64,000 nucleotides of DNA, taken from Chitinophaga rupis. GTDB lineage: Bacteria > Bacteroidota > Bacteroidia > Chitinophagales > Chitinophagaceae. How positions within the stretch are numbered: position 1 is the stretch's first letter; every line of letters begins with the position of its first letter. The notes under the pieces were generated by a model. It saw nothing but the letters and a program-made list of their open reading frames with translations. It did not search any database and was not told the origin of the DNA. The stretch covers positions 800,085 through 864,084 of the forward strand of contig NZ_FOBB01000002.1 in the NCBI RefSeq assembly GCF_900109685.1, given 5' to 3'. Made by a program: the position numbers and the translations under genes. Below, piece by piece: positions 9,438 to 19,267 of the stretch.

Positions 9438-11639
9438 ATGAAGTATTTCACATACATAGCGGCTTTCTTATTATCAGCAACGGCCAACGCACAAACACAA
9501 TACGTTGATCCGTACATCGGCTCCGGCGGGCATGGGCATGTGTTTGTAGGCGCCAGCGTGCCTTTTGGCGCCGTGCAGGTAGGGCCTGCGAATATTTTCA
9601 AAGGCTGGGACTGGGATTCCGGTTACAATTATGGTGATAGCATCCTGATCGGTTTCTCACACCTGCACCTGAATGGTACCGGTATTGGCGACCTGGGAGA
9701 TATCCTCATTATGCCGTACACCGGCGAAATTAAAACCGATAAAGGTACAGAAGCCAACCACCGTGCAGGTTATGCATCATTATACTCGCACGAAAATGAA
9801 AAGGTAAAACCCGGTTATTACTTTGTAAAGCTGGATGATTACCACGTATCAGCAGAGCTAACCGCAACAGAACGGGTAGGTTTTCATCAGTATAATTTCC
9901 CGGGAGATGCTAGTGCCCGCGTGATCATTGACCTCAAAGAAGGTACGCAGGACAAATCCACTGCTACTTTTATAGAGCAGGTAGATGCGCAAACTTTTAA
10001 AGGTTACCGTTACTCCACCGGCTGGGCTAAAGATCAGCGGGTATATTTTGCCATCCGTACCTCCATACCCGTTAAACAGTTCAGCGTATATAATAACGAT
10101 CAGCTGTTGCAGGGCAGCAGGGGAGAAGGCCCTGCCATTAAGGGTTTGATGAGCTTTGAGGAAGGCCCCTTCACCCTGCAGATGAAAGTAGGTATCTCTC
10201 CTGTAAGTGCAGATAACGCCCTGGCCAACATAGATGCTGAAATACCCGGCTGGAACTTTAAGCAGGTAGCGCAGGCCGCAGACGATCAATGGAACAAAGA
10301 GCTTTCTAAAATTCAGATAGACGCTAAAGGCGATAAAGAAAAGCGCATTTTTTATACCGCCCTCTATCATACCATGATAGACCCGGCTGTTTTCAATGAC
10401 CACAATGGCGATTACCGCGGCGCTGATAAACAGGAGCACAAGGGCGCCGGCTTTTCAAACTACTCCATCTTCTCCATGTGGGATACTTACCGGGCAGCCC
10501 ATCCTTTGTACACCCTCATTGAACCGGAACGCACGGCAGATATGATCAACGCCATGCTGGCTATTTATGATCAGCAGGGCAGGCTGCCCATCTGGCACCT
10601 CAATGCAAATGAAACCGGTACCATGGTAGGCATCAGCAGTATGCAGATAGTGGCGGAAGCTTACCTCAAAGGCATTCAGGGCTTTGAGGTAAACCGTGCC
10701 TACAATGCTGTGAAAGCCACGGCCATGGGCGATAGCCTGGGCCTCATGTACGTGAAGAACTTTAAACCCATACCCGGCGATAAGTTCCGCGGCTCCGTAG
10801 CCCGCGGCCTGGAATATGGGATCAGTGACGCCAGCATTGCCCTGATGGCAAAAGCCCTGCATAAACAGGACGACTACACGTATTTCCAGAAACGTGCGCA
10901 GAACTATCACCAGTACTATGATCCCGGCACAAAATTTTTCCGCAGCGTGCTCCTGGACGGTAGCCGCCGCCCTGCTTTTGATGCCATGAAAGCGCCCAAC
11001 CCGGATTATACGGAAGGCAATGCCTGGCAATATCTTTGGCTGGTACCCGGCGATGTGCCGGGCCTTATAAAGCTCTTAGGTGGGGAACAATCTTTTGCTG
11101 CAAGGCTGGATAGCTTCTTTACCCTGGAAATGAAAAGCAGTACGCTGCAGGACCTTACCGGTCTTATAGGACAGTACGCCCACGGCAATGAGCCCGGCCA
11201 CCATATCAGCTACCTGTATGCCTATGCGGGCCAGCAATGGAAAACAGCAGAGAAGGTGCGTTACATTATGAAGGAAATGTATCACGATAAGCCTGATGGC
11301 ATTATCGGTAATGAGGACTGCGGGCAAATGTCGGCCTGGAACGTGTTTTCTTCCCTAGGCTTTTATCCTGTGTTCCCGGCCTCCGGCGCGTATGTGATCG
11401 GCAGCCCCGCGGTAGATAAAGCCGTGATACAAACACCTTCCGGCAAACCCTTTACCATTATTGCCGTGAATAACAGCCCGGAAAATATTTATGTGCAGCG
11501 CATCACGCTCAACGGTAAGGAGTACACGAAAAGCTACCTGCTGCATACTGATATTGCGAAGGGCGGCACCCTGCAATTCTGGATGGGCAGCAAACCCAAT
11601 TATAACTTTGGAGCGTCACCTGCATCACGCCCGCAATAA
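9438..11639 (+). CDS. GH92 alpha-mannosidase
   Basis: Family 92 enzymes are calcium-dependent exo-acting alpha-mannosidases. This 733-residue protein has a signal peptide (about 1-18) and begins with YVDPYIGSGGHGH, typical of the family's N-terminal beta-sandwich. GFSHLHLNGTG lies at 72-82. The catalytic domain shows LNANETGTMVG with Glu392 as the expected acid, EGNAWQY near 526, HGNEPGHH at 582-589 and GNEDCGQMSAW with Asp627 in the position of the expected base. The length is usual. It is the first of three glycosidases in the operon and indicates alpha-mannosides as substrate. The linkage specificity (1,2; 1,3; 1,4 or 1,6) cannot be read from these motifs. Confidence 0.93.
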   Translation: MKYFTYIAAFLLSATANAQTQYVDPYIGSGGHGHVFVGASVPFGAVQVGPANIFKGWDWDSGYNYGDSILIGFSHLHLNGTGIGDLGDILIMPYTGEIKTDKGTEANHRAGYASLYSHENEKVKPGYYFVKLDDYHVSAELTATERVGFHQYNFPGDASARVIIDLKEGTQDKSTATFIEQVDAQTFKGYRYSTGWAKDQRVYFAIRTSIPVKQFSVYNNDQLLQGSRGEGPAIKGLMSFEEGPFTLQMKVGISPVSADNALANIDAEIPGWNFKQVAQAADDQWNKELSKIQIDAKGDKEKRIFYTALYHTMIDPAVFNDHNGDYRGADKQEHKGAGFSNYSIFSMWDTYRAAHPLYTLIEPERTADMINAMLAIYDQQGRLPIWHLNANETGTMVGISSMQIVAEAYLKGIQGFEVNRAYNAVKATAMGDSLGLMYVKNFKPIPGDKFRGSVARGLEYGISDASIALMAKALHKQDDYTYFQKRAQNYHQYYDPGTKFFRSVLLDGSRRPAFDAMKAPNPDYTEGNAWQYLWLVPGDVPGLIKLLGGEQSFAARLDSFFTLEMKSSTLQDLTGLIGQYAHGNEPGHHISYLYAYAGQQWKTAEKVRYIMKEMYHDKPDGIIGNEDCGQMSAWNVFSSLGFYPVFPASGAYVIGSPAVDKAVIQTPSGKPFTIIAVNNSPENIYVQRITLNGKEYTKSYLLHTDIAKGGTLQFWMGSKPNYNFGASPASRPQ

Positions 11640-11666
11640 GCGTATGCGCAGACTAAAATATTGTGA

Positions 11667-12926
11667 ATGAAATTATATGCATTAATAACAGTACTAGCCG
11701 CCACGGTGTTAACAGCTGCCGGCAGCCGCGCGCAAGGGTATGTGCCGGACGCCACCACGCTGGATAAAAAAGTGATGTTCGGCTACCAGGGCTGGTTTGG
11801 AACGCCTGGCGATGGTTCCGGCAATGGCGCCTGGAAACACTGGTTCCGCAATAACCAGCCGGATTCCGCACACGCCACCTTTGACTACTGGCCGGATATG
11901 CGCGAGTATCCCGCCGATGTGCAGGAAGCCACTAACATGGTATATGCCAATGGTCAGCAAGCAAAGCTGTTCTCCGCCTACAAATATGCCACGGTGGGCC
12001 TCCATTTTAAATGGATGAAAGAGCATGCCCTGGACGGCGTATTTGCACAACGTTTTGTTACTGAAATAAGAGGAGAGAACGGGCGCAAACATTTTAACCA
12101 GGTAGTGCGTAACATTAAACAGGCCAGTGAAAAATATGAACGCGTATACTGCATTATGTATGATATTTCCGGTGCAGGCCCGCGCTGGAAAGAGATCATC
12201 ATGCGCGACTGGCAATACCTGGTAGATTCCCTGCAGATCACCAAAGGCAAATCTTACTTACATCATAAGGGCAAACCGCTGTTAGCCATCTGGGGCCTGG
12301 GTTTTGACCATACCGCCTTTGCTACGGCACAGGCTACGGATTCCCTGCTGCAATGGTTCCATTCCGGAAAATATGCAGCCACCATTATGGGTGGATTAAA
12401 CAATACCTGGATGCAGCAGCCCGAACCCTGGCGTTCTGTATTCAATAAGCTGGATGTGATCAGCCCCTGGGCAGTAGGCCGGTTTAAAGATGCAGCAGGC
12501 GCAGATAAATTCTGCAACACTTCCGTAATACCGGATAAAACGTATTGCGATCAGCAGCACATAGATTATATGCCGGTAATATGGCCGGGGTTTTCCTGGT
12601 ATAACCTGCGCAATGGCAGATCGCCTTTTAACCAGATCCCGCGTAATGGCGGCAACTTTTTCTGGCATCAATCTTATAATGTGATCAAGGCCGGTGCGCA
12701 CATGGTATACATTGCCATGTACGATGAGGTGGATGAAGGCACCGCCATGTTTAAAGTAGCGCCGGTAGCGGCACAAAAACCGGCACACGCGCAGTTTGTA
12801 TCGCTGGACCAGGATGGGCTGCAATTGCCTTCAGACTGGTACCTGCAGCTGGCGGGCGCCACCAGCAATATTGTGCGCGGTAAGGCAGCTAACAGCCCAA
12901 ATATTCCAACGTCTTTGAAAAAGTAA
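11667..12926 (+). CDS. GH71/GH99-like glycoside hydrolase
   Basis: The 419-residue protein has a signal peptide (about 1-22) and opens with KKVMFGYQGWFGTPGDGSG, the pattern of proteins annotated as GH71/99-like. A TIM-barrel-type layout is suggested by YWPDMREYPADVQE, HFKWMKEHALDGVFAQRF and VYCIMYDISGAG. GH99 holds endo-alpha-mannosidases and GH71 endo-alpha-1,3-glucanases. In a cluster with GH92, the mannan reading is more attractive, but that is inference. It is exported and probably works on the surface or in the periplasm. It is 27 bp after GH92 and 3 bp before GH95. Confidence 0.8.
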   Translation: MKLYALITVLAATVLTAAGSRAQGYVPDATTLDKKVMFGYQGWFGTPGDGSGNGAWKHWFRNNQPDSAHATFDYWPDMREYPADVQEATNMVYANGQQAKLFSAYKYATVGLHFKWMKEHALDGVFAQRFVTEIRGENGRKHFNQVVRNIKQASEKYERVYCIMYDISGAGPRWKEIIMRDWQYLVDSLQITKGKSYLHHKGKPLLAIWGLGFDHTAFATAQATDSLLQWFHSGKYAATIMGGLNNTWMQQPEPWRSVFNKLDVISPWAVGRFKDAAGADKFCNTSVIPDKTYCDQQHIDYMPVIWPGFSWYNLRNGRSPFNQIPRNGGNFFWHQSYNVIKAGAHMVYIAMYDEVDEGTAMFKVAPVAAQKPAHAQFVSLDQDGLQLPSDWYLQLAGATSNIVRGKAANSPNIPTSLKK

Positions 12927-12929
12927 ACC

Positions 12930-15395
12930 ATGGTTATGATCAAACGTATAGGTATTTATATGATAACGCTGCTGCTGGTGCTGCCGGCAGCTGCACAGGA
13001 CAAAACACTGAAGCTCTGGTATAACGCGCCTGCCGGTAAAGTATGGGAAGCTGCGCTGCCAGTGGGTAACGGGCGTTTAGCTGCTATGGTGTATGGCAAT
13101 CCTGCAACAGAAACATTACAGCTGAATGAAGCCACGTTGTGGAGCGGTAGCCCTAACCGCAACGATAATCCGGATGCATTAGCCGCTTTACCGGAGATCC
13201 GTAAGCTCATCTTCGACGGCCAATACAAAGAAGCCAGTAAAATGGCCGCGCAGAGCATACAGTCTAAAAAGAACAACGGCATGAAGTACCAGACCGCAGG
13301 CGAGCTGCAGCTGGATTTTGCGGGTCATGATCAATACACCGATTATTACCGGGAGCTGAACCTGGAAACCGCCATCGCCAAAACAACCTATAAGGTGAAT
13401 GGCACTACCTTCAGCCGCGAAGTATTTGCCTCTACACCCGGCCAGGTGATAGTGGTGCGTCTCAGCGCTACAACGCCCGGCAGTATTACATTCCGGGCAT
13501 CCTTTCACAGCGCGCATAAGCCGGCAATAAGCGTATCGGGAAATGATGAGCTGAAACTTTCCGGCATCAGCAGCGATAAAGAAAACGTACCTGGTAAAGT
13601 AAAATTCCAGTCGCTGGTAAAGTTCAGGAATGAGGGAGGGAAAGTAACCGCATCGGGCGATGCTATCAGCGTAACCGGCGCTAACACCGTTACATTGTAC
13701 ATTTCCATGGCCACTAATTATGTGAATTACCAGGATATTACCGCCGATGAAGGCAAACGTGCCGCAGATTATTTAAGCAAAGCATTAACTCAAAACTACC
13801 AGCAGCTGCGCAGCGCGCATATAGCTGCGTATCAAAAATATTTTAACCGCGTGCACCTTGACCTGGGTACTACAGATTCCGTTAAAAATCCAACGGATAT
13901 ACGCCTGCGGGATTTTGCGCAGGCCAATGACCCGCAGCTGGTGGCCCTGTATTTCCAGTTTGGCCGTTACCTGCTTATCTCCGCTTCTCAACCCGGCGGG
14001 CAGCCCGCCACTTTACAGGGCCTGTGGAATAACAAGATGGATCCGCCCTGGGGCAGCAAGTACACGATTAACATTAATACGGAAATGAACTACTGGCCGG
14101 CAGAAGAAACCAACCTACCGGAAATGCATATGCCGCTGGTGCAAATGGTAAAGGAGCTGTCTGTTACCGGCCGTGAAACCGCGCGTGTAATGTATGGCGC
14201 CGGTGGCTGGGTAGCCCACCATAATACAGATCTGTGGCGTATTACCGGCCCGGTAGATGGCATTTATTCTGCAATGTGGCCCATGGGTGGTGCATGGCTT
14301 AGCCGGCATTTATGGGAAAAGTATTTGTATAACGGCGATAAAAAATACCTGCAAAGCGTATATCCGGCACTGAAAGGCGCTGCACAGTTCTATCTTGATT
14401 TTTTAATACCCGAACCCACGCATCAATGGCTGGTGGTATCGCCTTCTATGTCGCCGGAGAACGCGCCGCAGGCACATCCCGGAATATCCATCAGCGCAGG
14501 CGCTACCATGGATAACCAGCTGGTATTTGATCTTTTTTCAAATACCATTCACGCCGCGGAAATATTGCATACGGACCAGGAATTAATAGCTAAGCTGAAG
14601 GCCAGCCGCAGCAAGCTGCCACCTATGCAAATAGGCCAGTACAGCCAGCTGCAGGAGTGGCTGCAGGATCTGGATAATCCCGAAGATAAGCACCGCCACG
14701 TATCGCACCTGTTTGGACTGTACCCGGCCAATCAGATCTCTCCGTACCGCACACCGGAGCTTTTTGACGCGGCCCGTACCTCTTTAATACAGCGGGGCGA
14801 TATTTCCACCGGCTGGTCAATGGGTTGGAAAGTAAACCTCTGGGCCCGCCTGCTGGATGGTAATCATGCCTGGCAGCTGATCAAAAACCAGCTTACGCCC
14901 ACAGGAAAGAATCACGGAAAAGAGAACAGTGGCGGCGGTACATACCCCAACCTGTTTGATGCGCACCCGCCTTTCCAGATAGATGGCAACTTTGGCTGCA
15001 CAGCCGGTATTACGGAAATGTTGCTGCAAAGCCATGACGGCGCCATTGACCTGCTGCCCGCTTTGCCGGACGATTGGAAAAGCGGCAGCATCAGCGGCCT
15101 GCGTGCAAGGGGCGGTTTTGAAATTGTGAATATGCAGTGGGAGGATGGTAAGCTGAGCAAGGTCACTATCCGCTCTGCGCTGGGTGGTAACTGCCGTTTA
15201 CGCGTGCCTAATGCGCTGCAGGGTGAAGGCCTGAAAGGCGCTACGGACGCCAATAGCAATCCGTTCTTTCAACCGGAAACCACACCCCGCCCGCTCATTA
15301 ACGAAAAGGCAAAGCTAACGGCGCCCGCGCTGAAGGCAACACTGTTATATGATCTTGCCACGCAGGCAGGAAAAACGTATACGTTTACCCGTTAA
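12930..15395 (+). CDS. GH95 alpha-L-fucosidase family protein
   Basis: This 821-residue exported enzyme has a signal peptide (about 1-23) followed by [20 protein letters not shown] and [13 protein letters not shown], the start of the GH95 N-terminal domain. The catalytic (alpha/alpha)6 region contains [14 protein letters not shown] sequence [10 protein letters not shown] at 381-390, whose Asn residues match the substrate-activating Asn pair known in GH95. [19 protein letters not shown] and [17 protein letters not shown] follow as in the family. GH95 enzymes are mainly alpha-1,2-L-fucosidases, with some alpha-L-galactosidases. Starts at 12930 and 12936 are both possible. It is 3 bp after the GH99-like gene, so translationally close. 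Confidence 0.93.
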   Translation: MVMIKRIGIYMITLLLVLPAAAQDKTLKLWYNAPAGKVWEAALPVGNGRLAAMVYGNPATETLQLNEATLWSGSPNRNDNPDALAALPEIRKLIFDGQYKEASKMAAQSIQSKKNNGMKYQTAGELQLDFAGHDQYTDYYRELNLETAIAKTTYKVNGTTFSREVFASTPGQVIVVRLSATTPGSITFRASFHSAHKPAISVSGNDELKLSGISSDKENVPGKVKFQSLVKFRNEGGKVTASGDAISVTGANTVTLYISMATNYVNYQDITADEGKRAADYLSKALTQNYQQLRSAHIAAYQKYFNRVHLDLGTTDSVKNPTDIRLRDFAQANDPQLVALYFQFGRYLLISASQPGGQPATLQGLWNNKMDPPWGSKYTININTEMNYWPAEETNLPEMHMPLVQMVKELSVTGRETARVMYGAGGWVAHHNTDLWRITGPVDGIYSAMWPMGGAWLSRHLWEKYLYNGDKKYLQSVYPALKGAAQFYLDFLIPEPTHQWLVVSPSMSPENAPQAHPGISISAGATMDNQLVFDLFSNTIHAAEILHTDQELIAKLKASRSKLPPMQIGQYSQLQEWLQDLDNPEDKHRHVSHLFGLYPANQISPYRTPELFDAARTSLIQRGDISTGWSMGWKVNLWARLLDGNHAWQLIKNQLTPTGKNHGKENSGGGTYPNLFDAHPPFQIDGNFGCTAGITEMLLQSHDGAIDLLPALPDDWKSGSISGLRARGGFEIVNMQWEDGKLSKVTIRSALGGNCRLRVPNALQGEGLKGATDANSNPFFQPETTPRPLINEKAKLTAPALKATLLYDLATQAGKTYTFTR

Positions 15396-15429
15396 ACATC
15401 CCGCAAGCGGGACATAGAAGCTATTGAAC

Positions 15430-16857
15430 ATGAGAAAGCTTATCATATTATTCCTCACCCTCTGCACCATTGCACCCGCCATGGCGCAGAAAAAAATTGC
15501 CTGCATAGGCGCCAGCATTACCTATGGCGCTACTGTGCCTGACCGGGAGCATAATTCTTTTCCCGCGCAACTGCAAGCCTTGCTGGGAAAGGATTACATC
15601 GTAAGCAACTATGGTGTAAGCGGCACCACCTTATTAAGCAATGGCGATCATCCCTACATAAAAACAAACGAATACCGGCAAGCCTTGCAATGCAACCCGG
15701 ATATAGTGTTCATTGACCTGGGCGGCAACGATAGTAAGCTCATTAACCGCGTGCATATGGCTGAATATGAAGCCGACTATCACGCCCTTATCAGGTCATT
15801 TACACAGCTGCCATCCCACCCGCGCATTATTTTATTAGGCCCGGTAGTGTCTTTTGTAACAGATACCACCGGCATCTGGGATGCGGTGATCGTAAAACAG
15901 GTGATCCCGCATATACAGCAGGTAGCCCTGCAGGAGGGCCTGGAAATGCTGGATATGCACCCCTTGCTGATCGACAAGCCGGAGCTGCTGCCGGACAATA
16001 TTCATCCCAATGCCGCGGGTTCCGGTATTATGGCCAAACGCTTATACGATCAGCTAATGGTACAGCGCGATCCTGCTTTCGATATTTTCAAACAGCTTAG
16101 CATACCCACTACGGTCAGCGCTTTTTACGGTTATGCCTGTGCGGATTTTACGCTGGATAACCATGCCTGCAAAGTGGTAAAACCTAAATGGGCGGCCAAA
16201 GGCCATCCCTGGATCTGGCGCGCCCGTTTCTGGGGCCATGAGCCGCAAACAGATATTGCATTGCTGGAACGGGGTTATCATGTGGTGTACTGCGATGTAG
16301 CAGAGCTGCTGGGTAACCAGGTAGCCATTCAAACCTGGAACCATTTTTACGACCTGCTGCAAAAAGCCGGCTTGGCCCGCAAAGCCGCCATGGAAGGCAT
16401 GAGCAGGGGAGGCGTATACGTATTTAACTGGGCCGCTGAAAACCCGGACAAGGTTGCCTGCGTGTACGTGGATAACCCTGTGCTGGACCTTAAAAGCTGG
16501 CCCGGTGGTTTAGGGAAAGTAAAACCGGCTGCCGATGTGCTACAGCAGCTGAAAGCAGATTACGGTATTACCACCGATGCACAGCTGCAGCAGTTCAAAG
16601 GCAGCCCTGTAGATAAGGTAAAAGAGATTGTGAAGGGGAAGTACCCGATACTCATATTATGTGCAGATGCAGATGAGGCAGTGCCACCGACAGAGAACAC
16701 TCTGCTGTTTGAGCAAAAAGTAAAGGCGTTACACGGGAACATTACGGTGATGCATAAACCCGGGTTTAAACATCATCCGCACAGCTTACCCAACCCTTCA
16801 CCCATCGTTGAGTTTACTCTAAGCGCAGTGACCCCTGCGCTTTTCATTGTTCAATAG
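15430..16857 (+). CDS. SGNH hydrolase fused to an alpha/beta hydrolase
   Basis: The product (475 residues from ATG at 15430; an in-frame TTG lies six bases earlier) joins two esterase folds. After a signal peptide (about 1-20) the first half is an SGNH/GDSL domain: GASITYG with Ser29, the GGND block with Asn100, and D189-N-I-H192 as the catalytic Asp/His pair. From about 225 a second hydrolase starts, with nucleophile elbow EGMSRGG (Ser325), an acidic CADADEAVPP strand and a C-terminal KHHPHS with candidate His. Both triads look complete. As the last gene of the glycan locus it probably removes acetyl or other acyl groups from the substrate. A terminator follows directly. Confidence 0.88.
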   Translation: MRKLIILFLTLCTIAPAMAQKKIACIGASITYGATVPDREHNSFPAQLQALLGKDYIVSNYGVSGTTLLSNGDHPYIKTNEYRQALQCNPDIVFIDLGGNDSKLINRVHMAEYEADYHALIRSFTQLPSHPRIILLGPVVSFVTDTTGIWDAVIVKQVIPHIQQVALQEGLEMLDMHPLLIDKPELLPDNIHPNAAGSGIMAKRLYDQLMVQRDPAFDIFKQLSIPTTVSAFYGYACADFTLDNHACKVVKPKWAAKGHPWIWRARFWGHEPQTDIALLERGYHVVYCDVAELLGNQVAIQTWNHFYDLLQKAGLARKAAMEGMSRGGVYVFNWAAENPDKVACVYVDNPVLDLKSWPGGLGKVKPAADVLQQLKADYGITTDAQLQQFKGSPVDKVKEIVKGKYPILILCADADEAVPPTENTLLFEQKVKALHGNITVMHKPGFKHHPHSLPNPSPIVEFTLSAVTPALFIVQ

Positions 16858-16867
16858 CGTGAAAAAA

Positions 16868-16904
16868 GGGCCGGTTATTCTTGGCTGGCCCAATTTTTTT
16901 CTTT
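16868..16904 (+). terminator. Rho-independent terminator of the glycan locus
   Basis: GGGCCGG (16868-16874) pairs with CTGGCCC (16885-16891), with one G-T pair, and is followed by a T-rich run at 16894-16904. It is 11 bp after the stop of the esterase fusion and closes the operon. Confidence 0.8.
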
Positions 16905-16921
16905 TCTTGTTCAGCCTCACC

Positions 16922-16941
16922 CACTAACCTTTAGGTTAGTG
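16922..16941. repeat. Short perfect palindrome
   Basis: CACTAACCT and AGGTTAGTG are exact inverse complements separated by TT. It stands between the terminator and the heptad-repeat block and has no obvious role. Confidence 0.5.
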
Positions 16942-16960
16942 CCTCCCGCCAGGCCCCGGT

Positions 16961-17181
16961 GCAGAGCATAAAGCACAAAGCATAAAGCATAAAGCCCCGC
17001 CGGTACTCCCGGTCTACTGTTACCATAACTATCCCTCCCCGCTAGGCCCACAGCACAAGCATAAAGCATAAAGCAGAAAGCTCCTGCTGCCTGTCCTTCG
17101 TTGCATGAAGCGTTCAGCATTAAGCATTCCGCGTTCAGCGTCCGCCCCGGCTTTCTGCTTTCTGCTTTCACCTTTCCGCTC
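16961..17181. repeat. Heptad-repeat block 1 (AAAGCAT/AACGCTG types)
   Basis: This fills most of a 406-bp gene-free gap. Units of seven bases with consensus AAAGCAT (last bases vary) run at 16961-16996 and 17051-17081. A short mixed stretch with GCGTTCAGCATTAAGC follows (17110-17140), and the reverse-complement units TTTCTGC/TTTCACC close the block (17150-17181). The two ends can pair as an imperfect hairpin. The sequence around 17095-17111 (CCTTCGTTGCATGAAGC) resembles a core seen in two other blocks. No gene is supported here: reading frames across it are just the repeat translated. Confidence 0.8.
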
Positions 17182-17263
17182 TATAACATTCGTGTGACCA
17201 AAAACCCCGCAGTTCTCCGTAACTTGCACCCAGAAAGGAACTAGTTACAATCAACCTGGCTTT

Positions 17264-17917
17264 ATGCGTATGAACAAAAGAACCTTGATACTGTGCGTGG
17301 CAATGTTGTTATCCCTCCTGGTAAATGGGCAGCAAAAATGGACCCTGAAAGCAAGAGAGGGTGATATGGAGATCTATACCAAAAACATAGAGAACTCCCA
17401 CCTCAAAGCCGTAAGGGTGCGCTGTTTGGTACCCGCCACCCTATCCCAGCTGGTAACCGTGATCTTAGACGTGAACACCGGCGCCGAATGGGTATACAGC
17501 ACTAAATCCAGCACTTTATTAAAACAGGTAACCCCGGCAGAGCTGTTTTATTATTCAGAAGTAAGCCTGCCCTGGCCTGTGAGTAACCGCGATTTTGTAG
17601 CACACCTGATCGCTACACAGGACCCGCAAACCAAAGTAGTTACCGTCAACGGGCCTACTGTTGCCGATTATGTACCGGAAAAAAAGAACATCGTGCGCGT
17701 ACACCGTTCCTACGGAAAGTGGATCCTTACACCCGTAAAACCCAGGACCGTACAAATAGACTATACGCTGGAAACCGATCCCGGTGGCTCTTTACCGGCC
17801 TGGCTGGTGAACCTGTTTGCCACCAAAGGCCCTTCAGAAACCTTCAAAAAGCTGAAGGCGCAGCTGGCCAAACCGCGCTACCAGAACGCACAATTAGCGT
17901 TTATTACAGAGCCTTAG
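17264..17917 (+). CDS. Exported START-domain protein
   Basis: The 217-residue protein has a signal peptide (about 1-23) and a START/SRPBCC lipid-binding fold. The typical order is visible: WTLKAREGDMEIYTKNIE, then the substrate-cavity strand AVRVRCLV, the region NTGAEWVYSTKSS, SLPWPVSNRDFVAH (a strong START hallmark) and a C-terminal amphipathic helix from about 195. Such exported bacterial START proteins bind hydrophobic ligands, but no ligand is known for this group. It stands alone between repeat block 1 and the ester cyclase gene. Start 17264 (Met-Arg-Met) or the second Met at 17270 are equally possible. Confidence 0.85.
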   Translation: MRMNKRTLILCVAMLLSLLVNGQQKWTLKAREGDMEIYTKNIENSHLKAVRVRCLVPATLSQLVTVILDVNTGAEWVYSTKSSTLLKQVTPAELFYYSEVSLPWPVSNRDFVAHLIATQDPQTKVVTVNGPTVADYVPEKKNIVRVHRSYGKWILTPVKPRTVQIDYTLETDPGGSLPAWLVNLFATKGPSETFKKLKAQLAKPRYQNAQLAFITEP

Positions 17918-18013
17918 TGGGGTAATTATTGATCTGCATCACACAAAACCATTATCATACATCATTGGAATAGGCCGCCAGGTAACGGAACTTTGCAGCG
18001 AAAAAGTTAAACT

Positions 18014-18490
18014 ATGCGGCAAATTCTGATCCTGGTAACAGGCGTATTGTGCGCCTCCTATAGCTGCCCACCCACACCAGCAGCACAGAACAAACAGATC
18101 GTACAACGTTACTTTGCGGAAGTATGGAACAGCGGCAAGCTGGAAGTGCTGGATGAGCTGCTGGATCCGCAGTACATCAACCATACGCCCAGCACGCCTA
18201 ACCCTCCGCCTGGCCCGGCCGGCCTTAAACCCATTGTGGCGGCCATCCGTAAGGCATTTCCCGATCTGCACTATGAAATACAGGATCTCATTGTAAATGA
18301 CAGCATGGCCGTGGCAAGGGTAATAATGACCGGCACGCAAAGGGGCGATCTGTTCGGGCAGCCGCCCACCGGAAAAAAGATCACAGTGAACCAGATCAAC
18401 ATTGAAAAGATCCATCATGGAAAGATTGTGGAGCACTGGCGGGTAACCGATGAGCTGACCCTTATGAAACAACTGGGTGTAGTGCAATAG
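18014..18490 (+). CDS. SnoaL-like ester cyclase family protein, exported
   Basis: The 158-residue protein carries a hydrophobic N-terminus with cysteines (VLCASYSC), so it is exported and may be a lipoprotein. The rest is a SnoaL/NTF2-like cone: NKQIVQRYFAEVWNSGKLE, LLDPQYINHTP, GLKPIVAAIRKAFPDLHYE and IVEHWRVTDELTLMKQLG. This arrangement is that of the ester cyclase/SnoaL group, which includes polyketide cyclases but is mostly of unknown substrate. It is followed after 45 bp by a Crp/Fnr regulator on the same strand, so the two may share a transcript. Confidence 0.85.
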   Translation: MRQILILVTGVLCASYSCPPTPAAQNKQIVQRYFAEVWNSGKLEVLDELLDPQYINHTPSTPNPPPGPAGLKPIVAAIRKAFPDLHYEIQDLIVNDSMAVARVIMTGTQRGDLFGQPPTGKKITVNQINIEKIHHGKIVEHWRVTDELTLMKQLGVVQ

Positions 18491-18535
18491 CGTTGGTAAA
18501 ATGTTGTAACTATGCAGTTGTAAACCTGGTTAGCA

Positions 18536-19117
18536 ATGCATCAGTTACTCATCGACAACTTTTGCAGGTACATTTCTTTAACGGAGGAGGAAAAAGCAAA
18601 GATCCCCGGTTTTTTCCGGCACAAAAAGTTACGGAAAAGACAATACCTGCTGGAAGAAGGCGCCATTTGCAACGCCGATCACTTTGTAATAAAAGGCTGT
18701 TTGCGCCAGTACGAAGTAGATAATGAAGGCAGGGAAAACGTAATGCAGTTTGCTTTGGAAGATTGGTGGATAGCTGACCTCTATAGTATGCTCACCCACA
18801 CGCCATCCTTATATAATATTGATGCCTTGGAGGATACGGAAGTACTTGTGTTGGAATATGCGCAGCAACAGCAGCTGTTCAATGAAATACCTGCTATGAA
18901 TATTTACTGGCGCATGATCATGCAAAAGGCTTTTGTTACCCTGCAGCGCCGCGTGCTGTTCTTACAAAAACCACTGGAAGAACGCTACCAGGACTTTTTA
19001 GCGCAGTACGCCTACTTTGAACAGCGCATCCCTCAGCACCAGATAGCTTCCTATTTAGGCATTACCCGCGAATCCCTGAGCCGCATTAGGAGCGCTTCGC
19101 TAAAGCAGAAAGGATAA
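18536..19117 (+). CDS. Crp/Fnr-family transcriptional regulator
   Basis: This 193-residue regulator has a cyclic-nucleotide-binding-like beta-roll (about 10-115), a dimer helix (about 115-150) and a C-terminal winged helix-turn-helix with PQHQIASYLGITRESLSRIR around 165-185. No Fnr-type cysteine cluster is visible, and the cAMP-contact Arg/Ser pair is not obvious, which is common in Bacteroidota members that sense other or no ligands. The last codons (LKQKG) and the stop codon are already part of a heptad-repeat block, so the repeat has been inserted into or has grown over the 3' end of the gene. Confidence 0.92.
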   Translation: MHQLLIDNFCRYISLTEEEKAKIPGFFRHKKLRKRQYLLEEGAICNADHFVIKGCLRQYEVDNEGRENVMQFALEDWWIADLYSMLTHTPSLYNIDALEDTEVLVLEYAQQQQLFNEIPAMNIYWRMIMQKAFVTLQRRVLFLQKPLEERYQDFLAQYAYFEQRIPQHQIASYLGITRESLSRIRSASLKQKG

Positions 19118-19267
19118 AGCATAAAGCGCAAAGCATAAAGGAGAAAGCATAAAGCCTTCCGCCCTTTGCATTAAGCTTTTCGCCTTATGCTTTATGCTTT
19201 TCGCTTTCAGCCCTCAACTCCCGCCAATCCTCCGCTGCATTAAGCTTTCTGCTTTCCGCTTTCAGCT
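19101..19267. repeat. Heptad-repeat block 2 between convergent genes
   Basis: The whole space between the Crp/Fnr stop (19117) and the stop of the convergent beta-barrel gene (19267-19269) is repeat. Units of AAAGCAT type run at 19101-19156. After spacer sequence, the inverse type (TTTATGC, TTTTCGC, TTTCTGC) runs at 19170-19207 and 19241-19265. The arms pair into a long imperfect hairpin, suited to a bidirectional terminator. GCTGCATTAAGCTTTCTGCT at 19234-19253 occurs identically in block 3 at 23663-23682. Confidence 0.85.

Noticed and set aside
16917..17229. Small minus-strand frames in the gap after the glycan locus
   Set aside because: They only translate heptad repeats and have no coding signature.
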